DNA from: JAWKWA01 sp041397765
GTDB lineage: Bacteria > Pseudomonadota > Alphaproteobacteria > Rhizobiales > Hyphomicrobiaceae
DNA: 64,000 nt
Direction of reading: 5' to 3'
Assembly (NCBI GenBank): GCA_041397765.1
Contig: JAWKWA010000009.1
Coordinates: 62,001 to 126,000 of the forward strand
Part shown: positions 52,758-61,334 of the stretch, piece by piece
Numbering within the stretch: position 1 is the first letter of the stretch
How the letters are laid out: each line of letters begins with the position of its first letter
The notes under the pieces: model-generated
What the model was told of the DNA's origin: nothing
Databases searched by the model: none
Seen by the model: only the letters and a program-made list of their open reading frames with translations
Made by a program: the position numbers and the translations under genes

Positions 52758-53233
52758 CCAAGGCGTCCGCGGCGGCGGCCGAGAGGCCGAACCGGCTGCC
52801 GGTTCCACCGATGATCTATCTGGGGGCGATCGCCATCGCGGCGGCTGTGCAAATCGCGATGCCGCTCTCGGCCGGCTTCCCGGTCCCAGTCCGTATCGCC
52901 GGGGCCGTGTGCCTCGGCCTCGGCATGGTGCTCGATCTGGCCGCGATCCTGACACTCCGGCGGGCTCGCACCACCTTCCTGCCGCATCGCGGCTCGAGCG
53001 CCCTCGTCACCGGCGGCCCCTACCGGCTGACCCGCAATCCGATCTATCTCGGCAACACGCTGGCGCTCGCCGGCCTCGGCCTCGCGCTCGACTGGCCGGT
53101 GCTGCTCGCGCTCGTGCCCGTCACCGTCGTCCTCATCGACCGCCTCGCCATCGCGCGGGAGGAGGCCCATCTCGCGCACCGTTTCGGCGAGGAATTCGCC
53201 GCCTATCGCGAACGGGTCCGGCGCTGGATCTGA
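52754..53233 (+). CDS. Isoprenylcysteine carboxyl methyltransferase-like membrane protein
   Basis: A 159-residue protein with about four hydrophobic spans and the conserved ICMT/PEMT C-terminal motif: LVTGGPYRLTRNPIYLGNTL, then RLAIAREEAHLAHRFGEEFA and AYRERVRRW. Bacterial members methylate small or lipid substrates using S-adenosylmethionine; true prenylcysteine substrates are not expected. GTG 52754 overlaps the stop of the large membrane protein (GTGA), so the two are translationally coupled and may act together. Confidence 0.85.
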   Translation: MTKASAAAAERPNRLPVPPMIYLGAIAIAAAVQIAMPLSAGFPVPVRIAGAVCLGLGMVLDLAAILTLRRARTTFLPHRGSSALVTGGPYRLTRNPIYLGNTLALAGLGLALDWPVLLALVPVTVVLIDRLAIAREEAHLAHRFGEEFAAYRERVRRWI

Positions 53234-53357
53234 AATGCGCGGCCGGCGGACCGGCGCCGGTTGCCCGGACGAGCCCCCGCGCCTACTGTCACTCCTTCAT
53301 TCGATCCTCCCCGAGCGCGGATAGAGCTCGCGCCCCATTGCGACCGGCGGTGCCCCC

Positions 53358-55490
53358 ATGCAAGACAAGCCCGGAAAGGACGCGCCTCGGAGCGCGGAAG
53401 CCAACCGCTACGCCGTCCTGTTCGAGCCGGTGCGGATCGGCCCGGTCACGGCGAAGAACCGCTTCTTCCAGGTGCCGCACTGCAATGGCGGGGGCTATCG
53501 CGACCCATCGGCCGTCGCCGAGATGCGGCGCGTGAAGTCGGAAGGCGGCTGGGGCGTGATCTTCACCGAGCAGGTCGAGATCCACCATACGTCCGAGATC
53601 ACGCCGTTCATCGAGCTGAGGATCTGGGACGACGACGACATCCCCGCCCTCGCCAACATGGCGGACGCCATCCACGAGCATGGCGCGCTCGCCGGCATCG
53701 AGCTCGCCTACTCCGGCACCAACGGGCCCAATCTCTACACGCGCGAGGTGCCGCTCGGTCCCTCCAACCTGCCGATCCTCACCTTCACGTCCGATCCGGT
53801 GCAAGCGCGCGCCATGGACCGCGAGGACCTGCGCAATCTGCGCCACTGGCACCGCCTCGCCTTCCGTCGCGCCAAGCAGGCCGGCTACGATATCCTCTGC
53901 CTCTATGGCGCGCATGGGTTCGGCGTGATCCAGCACTTCCTGTCGCGACGCACCAATCACCGCAGCGACGAATATGGCGGATCGCTTCTGAACCGCACGC
54001 GGCTGATGCGCGAGCTCGTCGAGGATGCCAAGGAGACGGTCGGCGACACCTGCGCGGTCTCGCTGCGCCTCTCGCTCGACGAGATGGCGGCGAACGGCCT
54101 GTCGAATGCCGAGCTGCGCGAGATCGTCGAGATGCACAAGGATCTCCCCGACCTGTGGGATTTCGCGCATGGCAGCTGGGAGAGCTGCTCGGGCACGTCG
54201 CGCTTCAAGCCGGAGGGCGCGCAGGAGGACCTGGTGCGCGGCATGAAGCAGCTCACCGACAAGCCCGTCGTCGGTGTCGGCCGCTTCACCTCGCCCGACG
54301 CGATGGTCAGGCAGGTGAAGCAGGGCATCCTCGATTTCATCGGCGCGGCGCGTCCCTCGATCGCCGATCCGTTCCTGCCGGCGAAGATCGCGGAAGGCCG
54401 CCTCGACGACATCCGCGAGTGCATCGGCTGCAATATCTGCGTGACCGGCGACATGACGATGTCGCTGTCGCGCTGCACGCAGAACCCATCCTTCATGGAG
54501 GAATGGCGCAAGGGCTGGCATCCCGAGCGGATCAGGCCGAAGGGCGAAAGCGCAAAGGTACTGATCGTCGGCGGGGGACCTGCCGGGCTCGAGGCCGCGC
54601 GTGCACTCGGCGTCAGGGGCTACGAGGTCGCGCTCGCCGAGAGTGGCACCGAGCTCGGCGGCCGCGTTGCGCGTGAGTGCAGGCTACCAGGGCTTTCCGC
54701 CTGGGGGCGCGTGCGCGATTACCGCACGCAGCAGATCGGGCGCATGACCAATGTCGAGACCTATTTCGACTCGAGCCTCACGGCCGACGATGTCATCGGT
54801 TTCGGCTTCGAGCATGTCGCCATCGCGACCGGCGCCACATGGCGGCGCGACGGCGTCGCGCGGGCCAATACGCTGCCGATCGCGATCGATCCGGCGATGC
54901 CGCTGTTCACGCCCGACGACGTGATGGCGGGCAGGATGCCGGCGGGCGGACGCGTGCTCGTCTATGACGACGACCACTACTATATGGGCGGCGTGCTCGC
55001 CGAGCTGCTCGGCGCGCAAGGCTGCGAGGTGACGATCGCAACTCCTGCGGCGCGCGTCTCCGACTGGACGTTCAACACGCTCGAGCAGGGCTTCATCCAG
55101 GCGCGGCTGATCGAGGCGGATGTCGCGATCATGACCAATCGCGTTCTTTCGAACATCGGCAAGAGCGAAGCGACGCTCGCCTGCAGCTATACGGGCCGCG
55201 AGACGGTCGAGAGCTTCGACGCCGTCGTGCTCGTCACCGCGCGCTTACCGAACGATGCGCTCTATCTCGACCTCAAGACCCGCGAGAGCGCATGGGCGGA
55301 CGCCGGCATCAGATCGGTCAAGGTGATCGGCGATGCGGCGGCGCCGGCGGCCATCGCATGGGCGACCTATGCGGGGCGCCGCTATGGGGAAGAGCTCGAC
55401 ATGGCGCCGCTCGGCGATGCCCTGCCGTTCCGCCGCGAGGTGGTGAAGCCGTCGCGGCGCGCGGCGCCGGCAAGACCAAGCGGGAGCTGA
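53358..55490 (+). CDS. Trimethylamine/dimethylamine dehydrogenase-like iron-sulfur flavoprotein (flavinylation Cys present)
   Basis: 710 residues with the full TMADH layout: Old-Yellow-Enzyme-type TIM barrel (15-345), a 4Fe-4S site CIGCNIC plus C373 (Cys355, 358, 361, 373), and a C-terminal nucleotide-binding domain (KVLIVGGGPAGLEAARALGV). Cys42 in FFQVPHCNGGG aligns with TMADH Cys30, which links 6-S-cysteinyl FMN. Gln72 (FTEQVEIHH) aligns with TMADH Tyr60; dimethylamine dehydrogenase is reported to have Gln there. Catalytic Tyr and His are in LYGAHGFGVIQHFLSRRTN. A secondary or tertiary methylamine substrate is inferred. First gene of a three-gene unit. Confidence 0.9.
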   Translation: MQDKPGKDAPRSAEANRYAVLFEPVRIGPVTAKNRFFQVPHCNGGGYRDPSAVAEMRRVKSEGGWGVIFTEQVEIHHTSEITPFIELRIWDDDDIPALANMADAIHEHGALAGIELAYSGTNGPNLYTREVPLGPSNLPILTFTSDPVQARAMDREDLRNLRHWHRLAFRRAKQAGYDILCLYGAHGFGVIQHFLSRRTNHRSDEYGGSLLNRTRLMRELVEDAKETVGDTCAVSLRLSLDEMAANGLSNAELREIVEMHKDLPDLWDFAHGSWESCSGTSRFKPEGAQEDLVRGMKQLTDKPVVGVGRFTSPDAMVRQVKQGILDFIGAARPSIADPFLPAKIAEGRLDDIRECIGCNICVTGDMTMSLSRCTQNPSFMEEWRKGWHPERIRPKGESAKVLIVGGGPAGLEAARALGVRGYEVALAESGTELGGRVARECRLPGLSAWGRVRDYRTQQIGRMTNVETYFDSSLTADDVIGFGFEHVAIATGATWRRDGVARANTLPIAIDPAMPLFTPDDVMAGRMPAGGRVLVYDDDHYYMGGVLAELLGAQGCEVTIATPAARVSDWTFNTLEQGFIQARLIEADVAIMTNRVLSNIGKSEATLACSYTGRETVESFDAVVLVTARLPNDALYLDLKTRESAWADAGIRSVKVIGDAAAPAAIAWATYAGRRYGEELDMAPLGDALPFRREVVKPSRRAAPARPSGS

Positions 55491-55497
55491 CCGCCCG

Positions 55498-57558
55498 ATG
55501 GCGCGCAATCCCCGCTACGACATCCTGTTCGAGCCGGTCCCGATCGGTCCCGTCACCGCGCCGAACCGCTTCTACCAGACGCCGCACGCGACCGGCATGG
55601 GCTACACGAAGCCGAAGGCCGAGGCGGCGCTGCGCGGCATCAAGGCCGAGGGCGGCTGGGGCGTCGTCTCGACCGAATACTGCTCGATCCATCCCTCGTC
55701 GGACGATTCGCCGTTCGGCTTCCTCACATTGTGGGACGAGGACGATGTCAGGGCGCTGGCGCGAACGGCGGAAGCGATCCACGCCCATGGCAGCCTCGCG
55801 GCGGTCGAGCTGTGGCACGGCGGCGCGCACGCCGCCAACCGCCTGACGCGCGAGCCGCTCGTCGGTCCGGTGACGCGACCGTCGCATTACCTGCAGCCGG
55901 CACATGTGCGCGCGCTCGACAACGAGGATCTCAAGGCTCTGCGCCGCGCCCACCGGAAGGCCGCGGAGCGGGCGCTCAATGCCGGCTTCGACATCGTCTA
56001 CTGCTATGCGGGCCACGACTATCTGCCGTTCCAGTTCCTGTCGCGGCGCACCAATACACGCGGCGATGACTATGGCGGATCACTCGCCAATCGCACGCGG
56101 CTGCTGCGAGAGCTGATCGAGGAAACGAAGGAAGCGGTGGCGGGGCGCGCGGCCGTCGCGGTGCGTCTCGCGGTCGACGAGTTGCACGGGCCCGCCGGCA
56201 TCGCAGCGGATGGCGAGGGCCGCGAGATCGTCGAGCTTCTCGCCGAGCTGCCGGACCTGTGGGATGTCAACATCGCCGGCGCGCTCGGCAACGATTCCTG
56301 CAGCGCGCGTTTCTCGGAGGAAGGCTTCCAGGAGCGCTACGTCTCCTTCGTCAAGTCGGTGACGACGAAGCCGGTGGTCTCGGTCGGCCGCTTCACCTCG
56401 CCCGACCGCATGGCCGGTCAGATCCGCCGGGGCGTTCAGGATTTCATCGGCGCGGCGCGGCCCTCGATCGCCGATCCGTTCCTGCCGGCGAAGATCCGCG
56501 AGGGGCGCGAGGACGAGATCCGCGAATGCATCGGCTGCAACATCTGCCGGGCCGCCAACAACGAAGGCGTGCCGCTGCGCTGCACGCAGAACCCGACGAT
56601 GGGCGAGGAGTGGCGGCGCGGCTGGCATCCCGAAGTGATCGCGCCGAAGGCGTCGGAGGCGCGCGTGCTCGTCGTCGGCGGCGGACCGGCGGGGCTCGAA
56701 TGCGCAACCGCGCTCGGCCGGCGTGGCTATGGCGTCATGCTGGCGGAGGCCGGCGATCGGCTCGGCGGTCGGCTCATCAGGGAATCGCGGCTGCCGGGGC
56801 TCTCGACCTGGATGCGCGTCGCCGACTACCGGACGGGTCTCCTGTCGCGCCTGGCGAATGTCGAGGTGTTCCTTGCCAGTCCGATGTCGGCCGGCGACAT
56901 CGTGGAGACGGGCGTCGAGCATGTCGTGATCGCCACCGGCAGTCGGTGGCGGCGCGACGGTCTTGGCGCCCATGGCGAGGCGGCCGATCTTGCCGCCGCC
57001 GATCCGACCCGCATCCTGACGCCCGACGACGTGCTCGCCGGTGCCGCGCCTGCCGGTCCGGTGCTCGTCTATGACGACGAGCACTATTTCATGGGCGGGG
57101 CGCTCGCCGAGCGGTTCCTCGCGGCCGGTCTCGACGTGACGCTGGCAACGCCCGCCGCCACCGTCTCGAGCTGGACGGCGATGACCGACGAGCAGGCCTT
57201 CGTGCAGCAACGCCTGATGGAGCAGGGGGCGCGGCTCGTGCTCTCCCATCACCTCACCGCGGCGCGCGATGGCACGGCGACGCTCGCCTCGGTCTATACG
57301 GGACGTCCGCAGGAGATCACCTTCGGCACGCTCGTGCTCGTCACCGGGCGGTTGCCCGACGACGACCTTCACCGCGCGCTCACGGCCGATGCCGGACGTC
57401 TCGCCGCTGCCGGCATCTCCAGTGTCACGCGCATCGGCGATTGCCTCGTGCCATCCTCGATCGCGGACGCGGTGTGGCGTGGCCATCGCTATGCGCGCGA
57501 GCTCGATGCCGGGTTTGCTCCCGACGCCCCACCCCGCCGCGAGCGGCCCGAAGCCTGA
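55498..57558 (+). CDS. Trimethylamine dehydrogenase-like iron-sulfur flavoprotein (flavinylation Cys replaced by Ala)
   Basis: Paralogue of the preceding gene, 686 residues, starting 7 bases after it. The start MARNPRYDILFEPVPIGPVT matches TMADH. Here the flavin-linking position is Ala31 (FYQTPHATGMG), so FMN must be bound non-covalently, while the bowl residue is Tyr61 (STEYCSIHP), as in TMADH. Active-site Tyr/His are in CYAGHDYLPFQFLSRRTN. The 4Fe-4S ligands CIGCNIC and C in LRCTQNP are intact, as is the Rossmann motif RVLVVGGGPAGLECATALGR. The combination differs from its neighbour at both key sites, pointing to different substrates or successive steps. Confidence 0.9.
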   Translation: MARNPRYDILFEPVPIGPVTAPNRFYQTPHATGMGYTKPKAEAALRGIKAEGGWGVVSTEYCSIHPSSDDSPFGFLTLWDEDDVRALARTAEAIHAHGSLAAVELWHGGAHAANRLTREPLVGPVTRPSHYLQPAHVRALDNEDLKALRRAHRKAAERALNAGFDIVYCYAGHDYLPFQFLSRRTNTRGDDYGGSLANRTRLLRELIEETKEAVAGRAAVAVRLAVDELHGPAGIAADGEGREIVELLAELPDLWDVNIAGALGNDSCSARFSEEGFQERYVSFVKSVTTKPVVSVGRFTSPDRMAGQIRRGVQDFIGAARPSIADPFLPAKIREGREDEIRECIGCNICRAANNEGVPLRCTQNPTMGEEWRRGWHPEVIAPKASEARVLVVGGGPAGLECATALGRRGYGVMLAEAGDRLGGRLIRESRLPGLSTWMRVADYRTGLLSRLANVEVFLASPMSAGDIVETGVEHVVIATGSRWRRDGLGAHGEAADLAAADPTRILTPDDVLAGAAPAGPVLVYDDEHYFMGGALAERFLAAGLDVTLATPAATVSSWTAMTDEQAFVQQRLMEQGARLVLSHHLTAARDGTATLASVYTGRPQEITFGTLVLVTGRLPDDDLHRALTADAGRLAAAGISSVTRIGDCLVPSSIADAVWRGHRYARELDAGFAPDAPPRRERPEA

Positions 57559-57569
57559 CAGGAGACGAC

Positions 57570-59117
57570 ATGTCGAGAGCCGAGACCGAGGGACGGCGCG
57601 GGTCGCGCCGCCAGCGCCTGGAGAGGAAATCGGGCGGCCTGCCGCAACGGCCGTTCAAGCAGCTCGTCTACCGCTACCCCCCGATCGAGATCATCTCCGC
57701 CGACGAGGTCGAGGCCATCCACGAGATGGGCCTCACCATCCTCGAGGAAGTCGGCATGAAGGTGCTGTCGGGGCCGGCGCGCGCGGCCTATCGGGCGGCG
57801 GGTTTCTCTGTCGACGAGGCCGAGCAGCGCGTGCGCTTCGATCGTGCGGGTGCGATGGGGCTCGTCGCCCACGCGCCGTCCTCCTTCCTGCTGACGGCAC
57901 GCAATCCCAGCAAGAGCATCCGCATGGGTGACGGCCATGCGGTGTTCTGCTCGGTCGGCGGTCCGGCGTTCTCGATGGATCTCGAGCACGGCCGGCGCGA
58001 CGGCTCGTTCGCGGCGATGCAGGATTTCATGAAGGTGGTGCAGAGCCTCGACATCCTGCACCAGGAGGGCGGCGGCGGTTTCGAGCCGCTCGACCTGCCG
58101 CCCGAGACGCGCCATCTCGACATCTATCTCTCTTGCATGCGGCTGCTCGACAAATGCTGGGTGCCCTGGACGCTCGGGCGCGCGCAGACGCTCGACGCCA
58201 TCGAGATGGGCGCGATCGTGCTCGGCAAATCGCTCGAGGAGATGGTCGAGACGCCGATGTTCTCGGGTATCATCAACACCAATTCGCCGCTCCAGCTCGA
58301 CGTGCCGATGGCCGAGGGCCTGATGACGCTCGCCGAATATGGCCAGGTGAACGTGGTGACGCCATTCACGCTCGCCGGCGCCATGGCACCCGTGACGCTC
58401 GCGGGCGCGCTCGCCCAGCAGCATGCCGAGGCGATCGCCGGCATCGCGCTCGCACAGATCGTCAGGAAGGGCGTGCCCGTCGTCTATGGCGGCTTCACCT
58501 CCAATGTCGACATGAAGACCGGCTCGCCCGCCTTCGGCACGCCGGAATACACCCAGGCCGCGCAGGTCTCGGGCCAGCTCGCCCGCCGGCTCGGCCTGCC
58601 CTATCGCTCGAGCAATGTCACGAGCGCCAACACGACCGACGCGCAGGCCGCCTATGAGAGCCAGATGGCGCTGTGGGGGGCTATGCTCGGCCAGGCCAAC
58701 ATGATCAAGCATGCGGCGGGCTGGGTCGGCGGCGGGCTCACGGGCTCGTTCGAGAAGCTCATCATCGATGCGGAGATGCTGCAGATGATGGCCGCCTGGC
58801 TCGAGCCGTTCGCGGTCGACGACGGCACACTCGCGCTCGATGCGATCAAGGAGGTCGGACCGGCCGGCCACTATTTCGGCACAAAGCACACCATCGCGCG
58901 CTACGAGACGGCGTTCTACCAGCCGCTGCTCTCCAATTGGGACAATTACGACAATTGGCGCGAGCGCGGCCAGGTGACGGCCGAGCAGCGGGCCAATCAG
59001 ATCTGGAAGGAGCTGGTCGCCAGCTACGAGCAGCCGCCGCTCGATCCGGCGGTCGACGAGGCGCTCGGGGACTATGCCGAGCGCCGGCGCCGCGAGATCA
59101 CCGGGCGCAAGCCGTGA
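57570..59117 (+). CDS. MttB-family (trimethylamine methyltransferase-like) protein, non-pyrrolysine
   Basis: 515-residue TIM-barrel protein of the MttB superfamily: QLVYRYPPIEIISADEVEAI, GLTILEEVGMKVLSGPARAA, FCSVGGPAFSMDLEHG, HQEGGGGFEPLDLPPETRHL, TPFTLAGAMAPVTLAGALAQ and VPVVYGGFTSNVDMKTGSPA. Methanogen MttB needs pyrrolysine (in-frame TAG); this frame has none, so it belongs to the non-Pyl group, some of which demethylate quaternary amines such as glycine betaine. No corrinoid protein or reactivase gene is in the window. ATG 57570 has GGAG at 5 bases and follows the previous stop by 11 bases, so it is operonic. Confidence 0.92.
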   Translation: MSRAETEGRRGSRRQRLERKSGGLPQRPFKQLVYRYPPIEIISADEVEAIHEMGLTILEEVGMKVLSGPARAAYRAAGFSVDEAEQRVRFDRAGAMGLVAHAPSSFLLTARNPSKSIRMGDGHAVFCSVGGPAFSMDLEHGRRDGSFAAMQDFMKVVQSLDILHQEGGGGFEPLDLPPETRHLDIYLSCMRLLDKCWVPWTLGRAQTLDAIEMGAIVLGKSLEEMVETPMFSGIINTNSPLQLDVPMAEGLMTLAEYGQVNVVTPFTLAGAMAPVTLAGALAQQHAEAIAGIALAQIVRKGVPVVYGGFTSNVDMKTGSPAFGTPEYTQAAQVSGQLARRLGLPYRSSNVTSANTTDAQAAYESQMALWGAMLGQANMIKHAAGWVGGGLTGSFEKLIIDAEMLQMMAAWLEPFAVDDGTLALDAIKEVGPAGHYFGTKHTIARYETAFYQPLLSNWDNYDNWRERGQVTAEQRANQIWKELVASYEQPPLDPAVDEALGDYAERRRREITGRKP

Positions 59118-59290
59118 GGCCGCCATCGCACGGACATGCTTAGCGCGCCATTAACCCTGTCGACGCATGAATGGAGGGAAATGGTTTTTCGGCTCACCGC
59201 GAGCCGTTCTGCCCTCGGGCGGTCATGATCGGGTGGCAGGTGAGCGGAACCATCCCAAAGAGATCCGGAAAAGAAGAGGCCGGTCATCCG

Positions 59291-61135
59291 ATGCGTGCGC
59301 TGAAGGCCTGGCAGATGCGGGCGATCGATCGCAAGATGACGCTCGCCGCCGCGACGATGCTGGCGCTCGCGGCCGGTGCCGCCGGGGCGAGCGCCGGCGA
59401 GGCCGATCCGGTCAGCCGCCAGTTGCCCTTCTCGCTCGACTGCATGCCCTCGCTCATCGCCGAGACCGGCGAGCTGGTCGGCACCGAGGCGCCCTATCTC
59501 GACTATCTGAAGCCGTGGCCGAGCCCGGTGACCGCGCCCGATCTGGTGATCGCGCCGGCCGGGGCCGCGTCCGCCACATCGGCCATCGAGACCATCGCCG
59601 ATGCAGCGGACGCGACGGCGCCTTCGGTGGTCGCGGCCGCATCGACCCTCGACGACGAGGATCCGGCGCTGCAGGCCTCGGACAACGAGATCACCAGCGA
59701 CGACGTGCCGGTGCCGGTCGAGGCGATCCGTCCGCGCCTTGCCGATCGGGGTTCGGACACGGACACGGCTTCATCCGCGGATCCCGCAGCGCCGGAGGCC
59801 GAACTCGCCGAGACCGCCGAGGAGGAAGCGCCGGTGCTCGATGGTCCGGTGCTGAGGGCGCCTGTCAAGGTGGCGAGCGCGGGCGCGCTGCCGATCGTGC
59901 CGGGTGCCGCCGGCGCGACACCTGCCAAGGCATCGGCGGGCGCGGCCGACCCGAGCGTCGTCTCGATCCTGCTCGCCGGCGACACCGGCTTCTCGACCAA
60001 CAATTCGCCCGTCTCGCCCAAGGGCGTCAGCAAGGGCGGCCGATTCCAGACCTTCGCGGAAGCGGCGCGTGGCATCGCCCCGCTCGTCACGCGCGATCTC
60101 AACTTCATCAATGTCGAGACGGTGGTGACCGACCGCAACGACCTGCCGCGCGACACCAAGGGACAGGGCGGGCCGTTCAACTTCCGCACCCATCCGCTCG
60201 CCATGCGCACCATGGTCGATCTCGGATTCAACGTGTTCTCGCTCGCCAACAATCATTCGATGGACTACGGCGTGCCGGGACTGCGCGAGACGCTGGCACA
60301 TGTGAAGGGGCTGAGGGCGGCGGGACTGTTGGCGGCAGCCGGCATCGGCGAGGATCGCGATCAGGCGAGCGCGCCGGAGGTCATCGCCTTGCGGGGCCGC
60401 AACATCGCCTTTTCGGCGATCGGCATCGTCACCAACAATCTCGAGCGGCACCGGGCGGGCGAGAGCAAGCCCGGCCAGATCGCCTATCGCTTCGCCGACG
60501 ACTTCGCGCTGTCGACCGGCCGGCTCGCCGCCACGGCTGCCGACTACCGCATGCTGTCGATCCACTACGGCATCGAGGGCCAGGTGCGCACCGACGGCCA
60601 GCAGATCGCCGACTACCGGCGCAATGCGGTGATGCGGCAGGGTATCGACCTCGTCATCGGCCATCACGCCCATGTGGTGCGCGGCGTCGAACGGGTCGGC
60701 GACCGGCTGATCTTCTACGGGCTCGGCAATTTCCTGCATCACGGCACGGCGGACATGTCGGGCAAGGGCATCTGCAAGGACTACGGTCTCGTCGCGCGCG
60801 TCCACCTCGCTCCGGGCAGCGACGGCCGGCTGCACATGCGCGCCCTCGAGGCGATCCCGCTCACCGCCATGCACATCCATCCGGTGCCGATGGCCCCCGA
60901 GAAGGCCGCCCAGCGCATTCATGTGCTCAATTATCTGGCGAGCCTGCTCGACGACGGACAGGATGGCGCGGAGGGCGTGCGCTTCACGCCGATGCCCGAC
61001 GGCACCGGCCTTTTTTGCATGCCGGGCGCCACCGACGATCCCGAGCCGATCGCCTCGCTGTGCGCCGGCTGGAAGCCTGCACCGCCGATCCCGGCCGGCC
61101 TCAAGGGCAGCATCGCCGCCTCCTGCGCACGCTGA
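59291..61135 (+). CDS. CapA-family protein (first of two in tandem)
   Basis: 614 residues from ATG 59291; earlier in-frame starts exist at 59225 and 59171. A signal peptide (MTLAAATMLALAAGAAGASA) precedes a 170-residue acidic, Ala-rich, probably disordered region and then the CapA/PGA_cap metallophosphatase-like domain: ILLAGDTGFSTNN, NFINVETVVTD, FNFRTHPLAMRTMVDLGFNV, FSLANNHSMDYGVPGL, VIGHHAHVVRGVERVG and IFYGLGNFLHHGTADMSGKG. Family members take part in poly-gamma-glutamate or other capsule synthesis; the substrate is unknown because no capB/capC or other capsule genes are near. Confidence 0.9.
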   Translation: MRALKAWQMRAIDRKMTLAAATMLALAAGAAGASAGEADPVSRQLPFSLDCMPSLIAETGELVGTEAPYLDYLKPWPSPVTAPDLVIAPAGAASATSAIETIADAADATAPSVVAAASTLDDEDPALQASDNEITSDDVPVPVEAIRPRLADRGSDTDTASSADPAAPEAELAETAEEEAPVLDGPVLRAPVKVASAGALPIVPGAAGATPAKASAGAADPSVVSILLAGDTGFSTNNSPVSPKGVSKGGRFQTFAEAARGIAPLVTRDLNFINVETVVTDRNDLPRDTKGQGGPFNFRTHPLAMRTMVDLGFNVFSLANNHSMDYGVPGLRETLAHVKGLRAAGLLAAAGIGEDRDQASAPEVIALRGRNIAFSAIGIVTNNLERHRAGESKPGQIAYRFADDFALSTGRLAATAADYRMLSIHYGIEGQVRTDGQQIADYRRNAVMRQGIDLVIGHHAHVVRGVERVGDRLIFYGLGNFLHHGTADMSGKGICKDYGLVARVHLAPGSDGRLHMRALEAIPLTAMHIHPVPMAPEKAAQRIHVLNYLASLLDDGQDGAEGVRFTPMPDGTGLFCMPGATDDPEPIASLCAGWKPAPPIPAGLKGSIAASCAR

Positions 61136-61334
61136 GGCGGGCTCCGCAACGCGGCCGGCGGCCCCCTTTGCTGTTGGACGCGCGCGTCCCGCCGGCGCGC
61201 CCCGTTCAGCGCCCCCCCGTGTCCTTGCCGCACCACTCGCCCACCATCCCGGGCACGGGGCGGTCGCAGGCTTGCCCGCCTCCGCCGACGCACCGGATAG
61301 TCGCGCGGGACGGCGAAGCGGGGAGGCGCGAGGG

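Noticed and set aside
49512..52955. 1147-codon minus-strand frame opposite the large membrane protein
   Set aside because: Shadow frame: no membrane spans, signal or recognised motif, whereas the plus strand shows a coherent membrane and coiled-coil protein.
57570..59117. Pyrrolysine-containing MttB
   Set aside because: No in-frame TAG exists in the gene, so the protein belongs to the non-pyrrolysine branch.
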